Source of the DNA: a marine actinobacterium MedAcidi-G2B
GTDB lineage: Bacteria > Actinomycetota > Acidimicrobiia > Acidimicrobiales > MedAcidi-G1
Reading direction: 5' to 3'
Assembly (NCBI GenBank): GCA_000817115.1
Contig: JUEO01000001.1
Span: 186,001 to 250,000, forward strand
DNA length: 64,000 nt
Shown: in pieces, positions 52,405 through 60,948 of the stretch
Layout: every line of letters starts with the position of its first letter
Position numbering within the stretch: the first letter of the stretch is position 1
Translations under genes and position numbers: made by a program
Notes under the pieces: model-generated
Databases searched by the model: none
Told to the model about the DNA's origin: nothing
Seen by the model: only the letters and a program-made list of their open reading frames with translations

Positions 52405-53430
52405 ATGAAAAAAAAATCACTCTTTATCATTCTTTTATTAGCCGTAGTAATGATTTCAGCATGTGGAGAAGAAGAAGAGAGAACAGTCACTCTCTTAACT
52501 CACGATTCTTTTTGGATATCAGAAGGGGTGCTTCAAGATTTTACTGAGCAGACAGGGGTAACAGTAGAACTGCAGATGGCAGGAGACACCGGCCAACTTT
52601 TAGCTTCAGCGATTCTTACTGCTGGTAACCCAGCAGCCGATGTCATATTCGGTATCGACAACACGTTTCTTCAACGAGCTCTAGACGCAGAGATATTTTC
52701 CGCATATGAATCCCCAGCATTAGCCCATATTCCCGGCGAAATTCAACTTGACCCTCAGCACAGAGTAACTCCCGTAGATTTTGGAGATGTTTGTATCAAC
52801 TATTGGATTGACAGCTTTGACGCAGACCTTCCAGTTCCAGAAAATCTAGATGATCTGATTGATTCAAAATATTACGGGCAATTAGTGGTACAAAATCCTG
52901 AGACCTCCTCTCCAGGGCTGGCATTCTTATTGGCTACGATTGCAGAATACGGAGAGGATTGGGAAGCTTGGTGGGCAGCTCTAAGAAATAATGGAGTGAC
53001 AGTTACTTCGGGTTGGGAAGATGCCTATGAAGGAGAGTTTGTTGCTGGTGGTGGAGATCGTCCGCTCGTGGTTTCGTATGCTTCAAGTCCACCCGCAGAA
53101 GTGATTTATTCTGAAGCTCCCATTAGTAGTCCTCCTACCGGCGTGCTAACTGACACTTGCTATCGACAAATTGAATTTGCTGGAATCGTAAATGGAACAA
53201 ATAATCAAGAAAGTGCTGAAGCATTAGTTGATTTTATGCTTTCAGAAAGGTTCCAAGAAGATATACCGAATTCAATGTTGATGTTTCCCGCTTCAGTTAA
53301 TGCAGAGTTGCCGCAAGTATTTAGTGAGTTTGCTGAAGTCATTGAGACTCCTTACATGCTCGCTCCAGAGTTTATAGAAGAGAATCGAAACGATTGGACT
53401 GAACGGTGGACTGAGATAGTACTTCGATGA
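52405..53430 (+). CDS. thiB: Thiamine ABC transporter substrate-binding lipoprotein ThiB
   Basis: A 341-aa periplasm-facing lipoprotein. The signal is MKKKSLFIILLLAVVMISAC with lipobox ISAC and an acidic mature start CGEEEE. The fold is a type-2 binding protein (TVTLLTHDSFWISEG; NPAADVIFGIDNTFL), as in ThiB. ATG 52405 is used; the track's 52342 start lies in the riboswitch and lacks the signal. It overlaps thiP by 4 bp. Regulated by the TPP riboswitch in its leader. Confidence 0.92.
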   Translation: MKKKSLFIILLLAVVMISACGEEEERTVTLLTHDSFWISEGVLQDFTEQTGVTVELQMAGDTGQLLASAILTAGNPAADVIFGIDNTFLQRALDAEIFSAYESPALAHIPGEIQLDPQHRVTPVDFGDVCINYWIDSFDADLPVPENLDDLIDSKYYGQLVVQNPETSSPGLAFLLATIAEYGEDWEAWWAALRNNGVTVTSGWEDAYEGEFVAGGGDRPLVVSYASSPPAEVIYSEAPISSPPTGVLTDTCYRQIEFAGIVNGTNNQESAEALVDFMLSERFQEDIPNSMLMFPASVNAELPQVFSEFAEVIETPYMLAPEFIEENRNDWTERWTEIVLR

Positions 53431-55046
53431 CTCTTGTAAAAAAACTTAGGTGGGTAGCTTTAGCTGCTATACCTGTTCTATTCATCGGGGCTTTCTTTTA
53501 CTGGCCACTAATCAAAATTTTCAGCCATGCCCTAGGTAGTGAAGAAATAGGTGATTTCAAATCTCTGTTTTTTAGCGGTTCGTTTCACCAGATTGCTTGG
53601 TTTACTGTCTGGCAAGCCTTCTTATCAACTGTATTAACGATGGTCTTAGCGCTTCCAGCTGCATATTTGATAGCAAGGTATTCATTTCGAGGCAGGAGAA
53701 TATTTCAGGTTGCTACGACTGTTCCTTTTGTGTTGCCAACAGTAGTAGTAGCTGGAGCGTTCACTGCTTTGTTTGAAAGATTTGGATTAGACGAAGGAGC
53801 ATTCCGGCTTCGTCATACGGTTTGGGCGTTACTTGCCGCTCATGTGTTCTTTAACTTGGCTATAGCTATAAGGACAGTGAGTACATTTTGGTCAGGTCTA
53901 GACCCAAGAATCGAAGAACAAGCGAAACTTTTAGGGGCCACTCCATGGCTTATCTTTAGAAAAATTACGTTTCCTCGACTTGTTCCTGCTCTGACAGCTG
54001 CATCTTCAATTGTGTTTTTATTCTGCTTGACTTCATTCGGAGTAATTCTTCTTTTGGCTGGGCCGACACGAGCCACAATAGAGACAGAAATTTGGAGACA
54101 AGCGATTTGGAGAGGTGACATAGCAACTGCTTCTTCTCTAGCAGTCATCCAATTGGTTGCTGTTGTAGTCATGGTTCTTCTAATGAATTATCTACAGAGA
54201 CGTCAAGCTGTTGTTGAAAACAGAATGGATTTTGTCTACGAGAAAGCACCAAGAAAACTTTTAGTAGGAAACATTTTTTTCCTGTTCATAATGATAGGCC
54301 TACCAATCGTCGTTCTTTTTGAGAGCTCTCTAAAAGTGGGAGGCAGTTATTCATTTCAGAATTTTGCATCATTAGCGGATCGTGTCACGTTGGTCCCAGT
54401 GTCTGCATTAACAGCTTTGAAAAACTCATTACTTTTTGCTGCTGTTGCGACTATCTTCGCTTCGCTTCTTGGTTGTATAGCTTCATTTGTTGTCGTCCAT
54501 GGTCGCCGATGGGTTTCTAATTTGTTTGATGTAAGCATGATGTTTCCCCTGGGAATATCAGCTGTTGTCCTAGGATTCGGAATGCTTATTGCCTTGGACA
54601 CTCCACCTTTAGACCTTCGATCTTCTTGGGTTTTGGTGCCAATAGCTCATTCGCTTTTAGGAATCCCGTTTGTGATGCGTACAGTGATTCCTACTTTACG
54701 GCGCATTGACCCCTCATTACGGGAGTCTGCAACTTTGTTGGGAGCCTCACCACGACAAGTAAGTAGACATATAGATTTTCCCATAGGGCTTAGAGCACTT
54801 AGTGTGGGAGCAGCATTTGCGTTTGCTATTTCTATTGGGGAGTTCGGGGCCACTTCTTTTCTTCCTCGGAACCCGGACCGTCTGACTGCCCCTTTAGTTC
54901 TCTTTCGTTTACTTGGAGCCCCTGGAGAAACTTTACGTGGTCAAGCTATGGCTTTAGCAGTGGTGTTAATGACAATTACGGCTTTGGCGGTCATACTCGT
55001 TGAAGGTTCGTTTTTCAAAAAGGAAACAATTAGGAGTGATTTCTAG
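53427..55046 (+). CDS. thiP: Thiamine ABC transporter permease ThiP
   Basis: A 539-aa permease with two binding-protein-dependent permease domains, each having the EAA loop (EEQAKLLGATPWLIFRKITFP at 170-190 and ESATLLGASPRQVSRHIDFP near 445) and about 12 helices in total. This doubled form is that of ThiP. ATG 53427 overlaps the thiB stop by 4 bp; its own TAG shares the first base with thiQ's GTG. Confidence 0.92.
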   Translation: MTLVKKLRWVALAAIPVLFIGAFFYWPLIKIFSHALGSEEIGDFKSLFFSGSFHQIAWFTVWQAFLSTVLTMVLALPAAYLIARYSFRGRRIFQVATTVPFVLPTVVVAGAFTALFERFGLDEGAFRLRHTVWALLAAHVFFNLAIAIRTVSTFWSGLDPRIEEQAKLLGATPWLIFRKITFPRLVPALTAASSIVFLFCLTSFGVILLLAGPTRATIETEIWRQAIWRGDIATASSLAVIQLVAVVVMVLLMNYLQRRQAVVENRMDFVYEKAPRKLLVGNIFFLFIMIGLPIVVLFESSLKVGGSYSFQNFASLADRVTLVPVSALTALKNSLLFAAVATIFASLLGCIASFVVVHGRRWVSNLFDVSMMFPLGISAVVLGFGMLIALDTPPLDLRSSWVLVPIAHSLLGIPFVMRTVIPTLRRIDPSLRESATLLGASPRQVSRHIDFPIGLRALSVGAAFAFAISIGEFGATSFLPRNPDRLTAPLVLFRLLGAPGETLRGQAMALAVVLMTITALAVILVEGSFFKKETIRSDF

Positions 55047-56026
55047 TGTTGAAAGTTGAGAACATAAAAGTCTCTTTTGATGGAATCCAAGTCCTAGATG
55101 AGTGCGCCCTTGAAGTTGGAGAAGGAGAGATCGTGGTGCTGCTTGGTCCCTCTGGATGTGGGAAAAGTACGTTATTGAGGGCAGTAGCTGGTTTGGAGAA
55201 TCTAGAAACTGGGAAAATTTTGTGGAACGAAGCAGATATGACAATGGTTCCTCCGCATAAGCGAGGTTTTGGGCTGATGTTTCAAAACCATGCTCTTTTC
55301 CCGCATCGGAATGTTGAGGAGAATATTGACTTTGGTTTACAAATTCTTCAATTGAATAGAACCGAGCGCCAGCAAAGAGTCAAAGATTTGTTGAACATGG
55401 TTGGTTTAGAAGGATTTGAAAAAAGAGAAATTGGAGGCTTGTCTGGGGGCGAAGCTCAAAGAGTTGCTCTTGCTAGATCGCTCGCTCCTAAACCACGACT
55501 TCTCATGCTGGATGAACCCATGGCTTCGCTTGATCGTGCACTTCGCGATCGGTTATTAATTGACATATCAAATCTTCTAAGGGGTTTGAATCAAGCAGCA
55601 ATTTACGTAACTCATGATCATGACGAAGCCTTTTCTATAGCTGACCGGATTGCAATTATGCATGAAGGAAGAATTGAGAGAATAGGTACCCCAAATGAAG
55701 TTTGGTTAGACCCTGGCTCTGAAACTGCAGCCCAGTGTATTGGCCATGAAAATTTCGTCATTCTCGATAGTTCTGGAAATTGTGCATTAGGGAAGCTTGG
55801 GTCCGGACCTGGTACAGTTCTGATTCGCGAAGATGGGATTTCTGTAGTTTCAGAAAGTACAGAAATAGTAGGTGAAGTTAAGTCGGCTGCATTTCATGCC
55901 GGCTCAACTTTTATTAAGGTTCAAGTTGGAGATCTTGAACTTTCAACTTCTACGGCAATGCCAGTGAAAATATCGGACCAGATAAATTTGGAAATTCTAA
56001 AAACTGCAGTAGTCCCGTTACGTTAA
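55046..56026 (+). CDS. thiQ: Thiamine ABC transporter ATP-binding protein ThiQ-like
   Basis: A 326-aa ATPase of the CUT/thiamine/Fe(III) family. Walker A GPSGCGKST, Q-loop LMFQNHALFPH, signature LSGGEAQRVALARSL, Walker B LLMLDEPMASLDRAL, H-loop VTHDHDEAF. A C-terminal OB-like extension (DQINLEILKTAV) resembles regulatory TOBE domains, longer than E. coli ThiQ. GTG start overlaps thiP stop by one base; AGGAG lies about 9 bp upstream. Its TAA shares TTAA with the stop of the convergent ligase. Confidence 0.88.
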   Translation: MLKVENIKVSFDGIQVLDECALEVGEGEIVVLLGPSGCGKSTLLRAVAGLENLETGKILWNEADMTMVPPHKRGFGLMFQNHALFPHRNVEENIDFGLQILQLNRTERQQRVKDLLNMVGLEGFEKREIGGLSGGEAQRVALARSLAPKPRLLMLDEPMASLDRALRDRLLIDISNLLRGLNQAAIYVTHDHDEAFSIADRIAIMHEGRIERIGTPNEVWLDPGSETAAQCIGHENFVILDSSGNCALGKLGSGPGTVLIREDGISVVSESTEIVGEVKSAAFHAGSTFIKVQVGDLELSTSTAMPVKISDQINLEILKTAVVPLR

Positions 56027-57588
56027 AGAAATAGTTGCTTAAGCTTTTCTCTATCTACTTTCCCCATCGCATTCCGTGGTAACGAAGTAACTGTTTTTAT
56101 CTCTTCAGGAACTTTATAGTGCGCTAATTGTTCATTTAATTGTGCGAACAATTCAGGGATATCTAAGTCTTCCTGCACAATAATGGCGGCACAAACGCGT
56201 TCTCCCAGCCGTTCATCAGACACACCGATTACAGCAGCTTCAGTAATCGACGAGATGGAGAGAAGTACTCTTTCAACTTCTGCAGGATAGATATTTGCTC
56301 CGCCTCGAACGACTAGATCGCTAAGTCTTCCTATGATAGTTAGGTGGTCATCTTCATCTTTTGAACCAATATCTCCTGTATGAAGCATGTTTCCCTTTAA
56401 CGCTTTCACTGTTTCTTCAGGTTTTTCCCAATATCCAAGCATTGGTGACCACACTTCTTGCCACTTTCCTTCTTTGCGTGCAGAGATACAAATTTCTCCT
56501 ACTTCGCCGGTTGAAACCTCTTTTCCATCTTCGTCAAATATCCCTATTTCCACAGGATCAAGTGCATGTCCCGCTCCGTTTGGAACACCTTTTCGTTCAT
56601 GTCTTGAGCGTGTTACCCCGGAAGGTGCTTCTGAAAGGCCATAACCAACAGTGCATGGGAAGCCAAACTTCTTTTGCCACTCATCTCTAAGTTCTTGTGG
56701 GGTGTGGCTAGCTCCGATGACCACACGATTAAGGGAGGAAAGATCTTCAGGTTTGACGGCTGCTGAATGCACAAGGTCGTATGCCTGTGTAGGAACGAGC
56801 AGCAGATTATTTACCTCAGCATTACGAATTTGTTCTGCCATTTCTCCGGCAGGCGATGGGTCCAAAATAACTGATGTTGTTCCACGGATAAGAGAAAAGA
56901 GAGGACCAATGACCAGGATATTTAAGACCGTTAAAGACAACGCAGTTCCAGTTCTTTCATTCTTGATTGGCGGATAGAGAGATCTGCTTGAAACTCCAGG
57001 CCAGAGAAGATTATGTTGGCTGTGAACTGCTCCTTTGGGGCGTCCACTGGTTCCACTCGTATATGCGATAGCTGCAGGAGAGTGCGGATCTACTTCTCTC
57101 TTTGGCTCTTCATCAGAGAAATTAAAGAGATCAATCCAATCTGTTTCATTTGATTTAATGCCAATAGTCTTGCAACTTTTTGATACATAGTTTTGTTCAG
57201 TAATAAAGAGAGACGCATCACAATCTTGGAGGATCCACTCGGTTTCATCTTGACTAAGATTCGAATTAGCCCCGACCCAGATAGCTCCGAGTCGTTGAGT
57301 AGCTAAGAAGATCTCAACTGGAATCGTGCTGTTTGAGAGTTGTACGACTACACGGCAGCCGGTGGAACACCCTTGGCTTAAGAGCCATCCCGCAGCTAAA
57401 GAAACACGGGATTCAAGTTCAAACCAACTAACTACTTCTTCTTGATGTTGCAAAGCAATTTTTTCTGGGTGTACAGAAACACCGTAATCAAGAATGTCTG
57501 CTGTGCTCCAAGGACCCTCTGGGGCAGGTAGAGGGTCTTCTCGAATTAATAAACCGCGAGTGTCAACTCGAAGGGTTTCTTTTGTCAT
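56023..57588 (-). CDS. AMP-dependent acyl-CoA synthetase
   Basis: A 521-aa ANL-superfamily ligase. P-loop AYTSGTSGRPKGAVHSQ, GYGLSEAP, TGDIGSKDEDDHLTIIGRLSD (A8 hinge region with RGGANIYPAEVER) and C-terminal NAMGKVDREKL (catalytic Lys). It activates a carboxylic acid as acyl-AMP, then CoA thioester; chain specificity unknown. Last gene of the thiolase-esterase-ligase operon, with 4-bp overlap to the carboxylesterase. Confidence 0.9.
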   Translation of the reverse strand: MTKETLRVDTRGLLIREDPLPAPEGPWSTADILDYGVSVHPEKIALQHQEEVVSWFELESRVSLAAGWLLSQGCSTGCRVVVQLSNSTIPVEIFLATQRLGAIWVGANSNLSQDETEWILQDCDASLFITEQNYVSKSCKTIGIKSNETDWIDLFNFSDEEPKREVDPHSPAAIAYTSGTSGRPKGAVHSQHNLLWPGVSSRSLYPPIKNERTGTALSLTVLNILVIGPLFSLIRGTTSVILDPSPAGEMAEQIRNAEVNNLLLVPTQAYDLVHSAAVKPEDLSSLNRVVIGASHTPQELRDEWQKKFGFPCTVGYGLSEAPSGVTRSRHERKGVPNGAGHALDPVEIGIFDEDGKEVSTGEVGEICISARKEGKWQEVWSPMLGYWEKPEETVKALKGNMLHTGDIGSKDEDDHLTIIGRLSDLVVRGGANIYPAEVERVLLSISSITEAAVIGVSDERLGERVCAAIIVQEDLDIPELFAQLNEQLAHYKVPEEIKTVTSLPRNAMGKVDREKLKQLFL

Positions 57589-59087
57589 CGGAGTTGGTGC
57601 CAGAGCATTCTTTCTTCAGCTTCTGGATCAAACAAAAGAGAACATTCATCATCAAAGTTCATTACGGTTCTGGTTTCAGAATCGTAAATTGGCCATTCTC
57701 CAAGTTTTTCAGTTGACGGATTACCAACTTTTATGAAAGTTGCCCATGCATCGTGCATGGTACGGGCAAGAGCATCGGGCCGTGGCCCGTCACCAATAAA
57801 GAGAGTTACTCCAGGCCTATCTAACACATTGAAGGTGAAAGGTATTTCTAGCGCGTGTGCTGCTCCCAGCTGTCCATCAAATGCTGTGGAATCCCAAGAG
57901 AATTTGTACATGAAGGTCTTGGAATCAAAAGCTTCTCTAGATTCTGCAACTCTCACTGCGGGTATTCGAAAAACCCAATCGGAAGAAATGGCGCACCCAA
58001 GCCAACCTGGTTGAACTTCACCGAGACGTTTTTTGTAAACATTTTTGAAGTTCTCTGAATTTTTAGTGATTCGTTGTATATATCTTTCAGTAGTTTCGTC
58101 ATCGAAACTTGTTATTCCCCAAAGAGACATTTCATCTTCATTAGTGCCGATTAAAAGAGGAATATGAGAGTCAGCACTTTCACTAATTAGTTCAGATGGA
58201 GGACGTGGAAGAACTTCACCTCCCCAAGAAGGGTAGAAAGCATCAACACCGAAGTCTCTGTTGCCATCATTGTCAATTACGCGGTGTTGCGCTTCAAGAA
58301 TTTTAGAAACAGGGAGCGATCGAAGCTCATCTAAGCTTGGGTTGCCAAGTTCAGTAAGAAAATTGTCAGCTATAGCTGAAGAGTTTTCCGGACTATGTAT
58401 ATGGTGTGCAGCCCCACTTTGGGCAATCGCTTGATGAAATAGGCCATCAGTGGCAGGAGAAGCTAATAGATTACAGACACTAAAAGCTCCGGCTGATTCA
58501 CCTCCAATAGTTACTTTTTCCGGATCTCCTCCAAAGAGGGAAATATTTTCTTGAACCCATTCCAGCGCCGCTATTTGGTCCATGGTCCCATGCAGGCCTG
58601 AAGAAGCAAGAGTATTTTCTTGAGGAAAACTTGAAGCGAGATTACAGAAACCTAAAGCTCCTAAGCGGTAGTTGATCGAGACAGTGACGATGTCGTGGTT
58701 GGCGGCGAAAGAAGTTCCGTCATACCAAGGAATAGCTCCTTGACCAGAAAGGTATCCTCCACCATGGATCCATACGTAAACTGGACGCTTTTTATTGTCA
58801 GCATTTGGGGTTGTCACGTTAAGCATTAAACAATCTTCATCCCAAGGAACAGGAATACGATTCGTAAGTCCTTCTCCAGGAAGTTGAGGTGCAGCTTTCC
58901 CTGGTCGTTGAGCGTCACGTATTCCGTCCCAGGGAATAGGCGATTCTGGAGGAGCAAACCTTAACTCTCCGGTCGGGGGTGCTGCATAGGGAATATCAAA
59001 AAAAGATTGAACTCCATGCCTATTACGCCCTTTAAGCACACCTGAATGGATCTCTACTATTGGATCTTCTTGAGAGGTAAGTGACAT
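57585..59087 (-). CDS. Type B carboxylesterase
   Basis: A 500-aa alpha/beta-hydrolase of the cholinesterase/para-nitrobenzyl-esterase type. Nucleophile elbow GGESAGAFSVCNLL (Ser of GESAG), oxyanion-hole VWIHGGGYLSGQ, and Glu/His in ENTLASSG... and SAAHALEIPF (His). No signal peptide, so cytosolic. It hydrolyses carboxylic esters; the adjacent ligase could take the acid and CoA onward. Overlaps the ligase by 4 bp and shares one base with the thiolase. Confidence 0.88.
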   Translation of the reverse strand: MSLTSQEDPIVEIHSGVLKGRNRHGVQSFFDIPYAAPPTGELRFAPPESPIPWDGIRDAQRPGKAAPQLPGEGLTNRIPVPWDEDCLMLNVTTPNADNKKRPVYVWIHGGGYLSGQGAIPWYDGTSFAANHDIVTVSINYRLGALGFCNLASSFPQENTLASSGLHGTMDQIAALEWVQENISLFGGDPEKVTIGGESAGAFSVCNLLASPATDGLFHQAIAQSGAAHHIHSPENSSAIADNFLTELGNPSLDELRSLPVSKILEAQHRVIDNDGNRDFGVDAFYPSWGGEVLPRPPSELISESADSHIPLLIGTNEDEMSLWGITSFDDETTERYIQRITKNSENFKNVYKKRLGEVQPGWLGCAISSDWVFRIPAVRVAESREAFDSKTFMYKFSWDSTAFDGQLGAAHALEIPFTFNVLDRPGVTLFIGDGPRPDALARTMHDAWATFIKVGNPSTEKLGEWPIYDSETRTVMNFDDECSLLFDPEAEERMLWHQLR

Positions 59088-60265
59088 CAGACTTTAAGTA
59101 CCAAAGCTTCGCCTTGGCCTCCTCCACCACATAGAGCAGCAGCACCAAGCCCGCCACCTTGTCGCTTCAATTCAAGCGCAAGTGTTAAAGCAACCCGTGT
59201 ACCAGACATGCCAATTGGATGTCCCAAAGCAATAGCGCCTCCGTTCACGTTCACGACGTCCTCTGGGACTCCTAAATCTTGAGTTGAAGCAAGTGCGACT
59301 GCAGCGAAAGCCTCATTAATCTCAAAAAGTTCAAGATTAGAAAGGTTGAGATCAGTATTTTGTAGAGATTTTTTGATGGCGTTAGAAGGCTGGAAAAGCA
59401 AACTTGTATCCGGTCCTGCTACTTGTCCGTGTGAAACGATTTCAGCCAAAGGCTCAACTCCTAAAGAATCTGCATGATCCAAAGTAGTGACGATGACCGC
59501 CGCAGCACCATCAGATATCTGTGAAGCGTTACCTGCGGTGATACTCCCATTGGCTTCAAAAGCAGGGGCGAGCCGTCCGAGAGAAGCCACATCTATATCT
59601 GGGCGGATACCTTCATCTTCTGCAATTACGAAGTCATCTCCATTTCTTGAAGGAATTGAAACTGGTGTGATCTCATCTACAAATAAGCCATCTTTTTGTG
59701 CTTTAGCAGCACGCTCATGTGATTGGGCAGAGAATGTATCTTGGGCTTCTCTACTTAAGTTGAGTTCTTGTGCATAACGTTCGGTTGCTTCTCCCATTGC
59801 ACAATGCTCAATAGTGCAAGTTAAACCATCAAACATCATTGAATCCACGATGGCCCCATCTCCAATACGATACCCCGAACGTGATTTCATCAATAAATGA
59901 GGAGCTTTACTCATCGATTCCATACCTCCAGCTACCACTACTTTTGCTTCCCCGAGACGAATCATTTGGGTAGCTAAGTGAATGGCGTGCATTCCTGAAA
60001 GACAGGCACGGTTGAGAAGGGTAGAAGGAGCAGTTAACGGAATTCCAGCATCCACAGCTGCACGTCTTGCGGGCACCTGACCAATTCCGGCACTAATCAC
60101 ATTTCCCAAGTAGGTAAAGTCTACTTGTTCGCCACTTAGTCCAGCCCTATCTAAGGCAGCATCAATAGCGATCGACCCAAGGCTTGTTGCAGTTTGGCTC
60201 GAAAGAGCACCTTGTAAGCGTCCAATCGGTGTTCGAGCACCACTAAGGATCACAATCGGGGACAC
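59087..60265 (-). CDS. Acetyl-CoA C-acyltransferase (thiolase)
   Basis: A 392-aa type II thiolase. Nucleophile Cys in NRACLSGMHAIHLA, general-acid His in GGAIALGHPIGMSG, and Cys in AALCGGGGQGEA. It condenses or cleaves acetoacetyl-CoA and longer 3-ketoacyl-CoA. GTG start with AGGAG upstream. First gene of an operon with the carboxylesterase and acyl-CoA synthetase. Confidence 0.93.
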   Translation of the reverse strand: MSPIVILSGARTPIGRLQGALSSQTATSLGSIAIDAALDRAGLSGEQVDFTYLGNVISAGIGQVPARRAAVDAGIPLTAPSTLLNRACLSGMHAIHLATQMIRLGEAKVVVAGGMESMSKAPHLLMKSRSGYRIGDGAIVDSMMFDGLTCTIEHCAMGEATERYAQELNLSREAQDTFSAQSHERAAKAQKDGLFVDEITPVSIPSRNGDDFVIAEDEGIRPDIDVASLGRLAPAFEANGSITAGNASQISDGAAAVIVTTLDHADSLGVEPLAEIVSHGQVAGPDTSLLFQPSNAIKKSLQNTDLNLSNLELFEINEAFAAVALASTQDLGVPEDVVNVNGGAIALGHPIGMSGTRVALTLALELKRQGGGLGAAALCGGGGQGEALVLKV

Positions 60266-60372
60266 AGAAACTCCTGAAATTTAAAATAATTATGGTCTAG
60301 TAAGTACTTTGATTACTCTAACTGCCGTTCAGGCTTCTTGTTTATAGAAAAGCATTACTGGCTATTATCTAT

Positions 60373-60849
60373 TTAGCCTTGGTAGAGAGTAAGCGAGTCA
60401 TAGAGGACTGAAGGGACTTCCACTCCTTGAACATGGATAGCGACTTGCGAGGCTACAAGAGTTCCTTTCTTATGTTCACGAGCTTCTTTCAAGCGGCTTC
60501 TCGCTTGAAGCACTGATCCAGAGGGTACAGGAGCTAGAAACCGCAGACCGTCAGCCCCGTAGTTCACTGCATTCCGGAATCCAGTTATACGGACTTTGTC
60601 ATTCCAACTTATAGAAGCCACCAAACTCAAGGTAAAGAACCCATGAGCAATAGGGCCACCAAATGGGCTTTCTGTCTTTGCTCTTTCAACGTCAACATGG
60701 ATCCATTGATGATCACCCGTTAATTCTGCAAAAGCGTTGATTTTTTCTTGAGTCATTTCAAACTCTGGACCCCAGCCACTCCACTCTTCAGTAGCCGCAG
60801 CTAGTAGGCCTTCAATGTCATCAAAGGCTATTTCAATCATGTTGCTCAC
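60373..60849 (-). CDS. MaoC/NodN-like acyl-CoA hydratase
   Basis: A 158-aa hot-dog enzyme. The catalytic-site pattern FAELTGDHQWIHVDVERA (Asp and His) and FGGPIAHGFFTLSLV match MaoC-type (R)-enoyl-CoA hydratases. It would hydrate enoyl-CoA or shape hydroxyacyl-CoA pools. It is 108 bp from the thiolase gene on the same strand, and divergent from the acyl-CoA ligase at 60949 with a hairpin between them. Confidence 0.88.
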   Translation of the reverse strand: MSNMIEIAFDDIEGLLAAATEEWSGWGPEFEMTQEKINAFAELTGDHQWIHVDVERAKTESPFGGPIAHGFFTLSLVASISWNDKVRITGFRNAVNYGADGLRFLAPVPSGSVLQARSRLKEAREHKKGTLVASQVAIHVQGVEVPSVLYDSLTLYQG

Positions 60850-60890
60850 ACTCCAGTTATATTTTTATTCCTCTACCGTGGCCGTAAAAC

Positions 60891-60916
60891 TGCTCGCCCG
60901 TCAAGGCGGGCGAGCA
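60891..60916. promoter_or_regulatory. GC-rich inverted repeat between divergent maoC-like and ligase genes
   Basis: Perfect 10-bp arms TGCTCGCCCG and CGGGCGAGCA with a 6-base loop TCAAGG. It is 42 bp from the maoC-like start and about 33 bp from the ligase GTG 60949. Far more GC-rich than its surroundings, and lacking a following T-run, so it is more likely an operator or RNA element than a terminator. Identity of the binder unknown. Confidence 0.55.
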
Positions 60917-60948
60917 TATCCGCCTCTAGAGTTTGATGAAGAGAAATA

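Noticed and set aside
60360-60378. Inverted repeat GGCTA...TAGCC at the maoC-like stop
   Set aside because: Short arms, 9-base loop and no T-run; called neither terminator nor operator.
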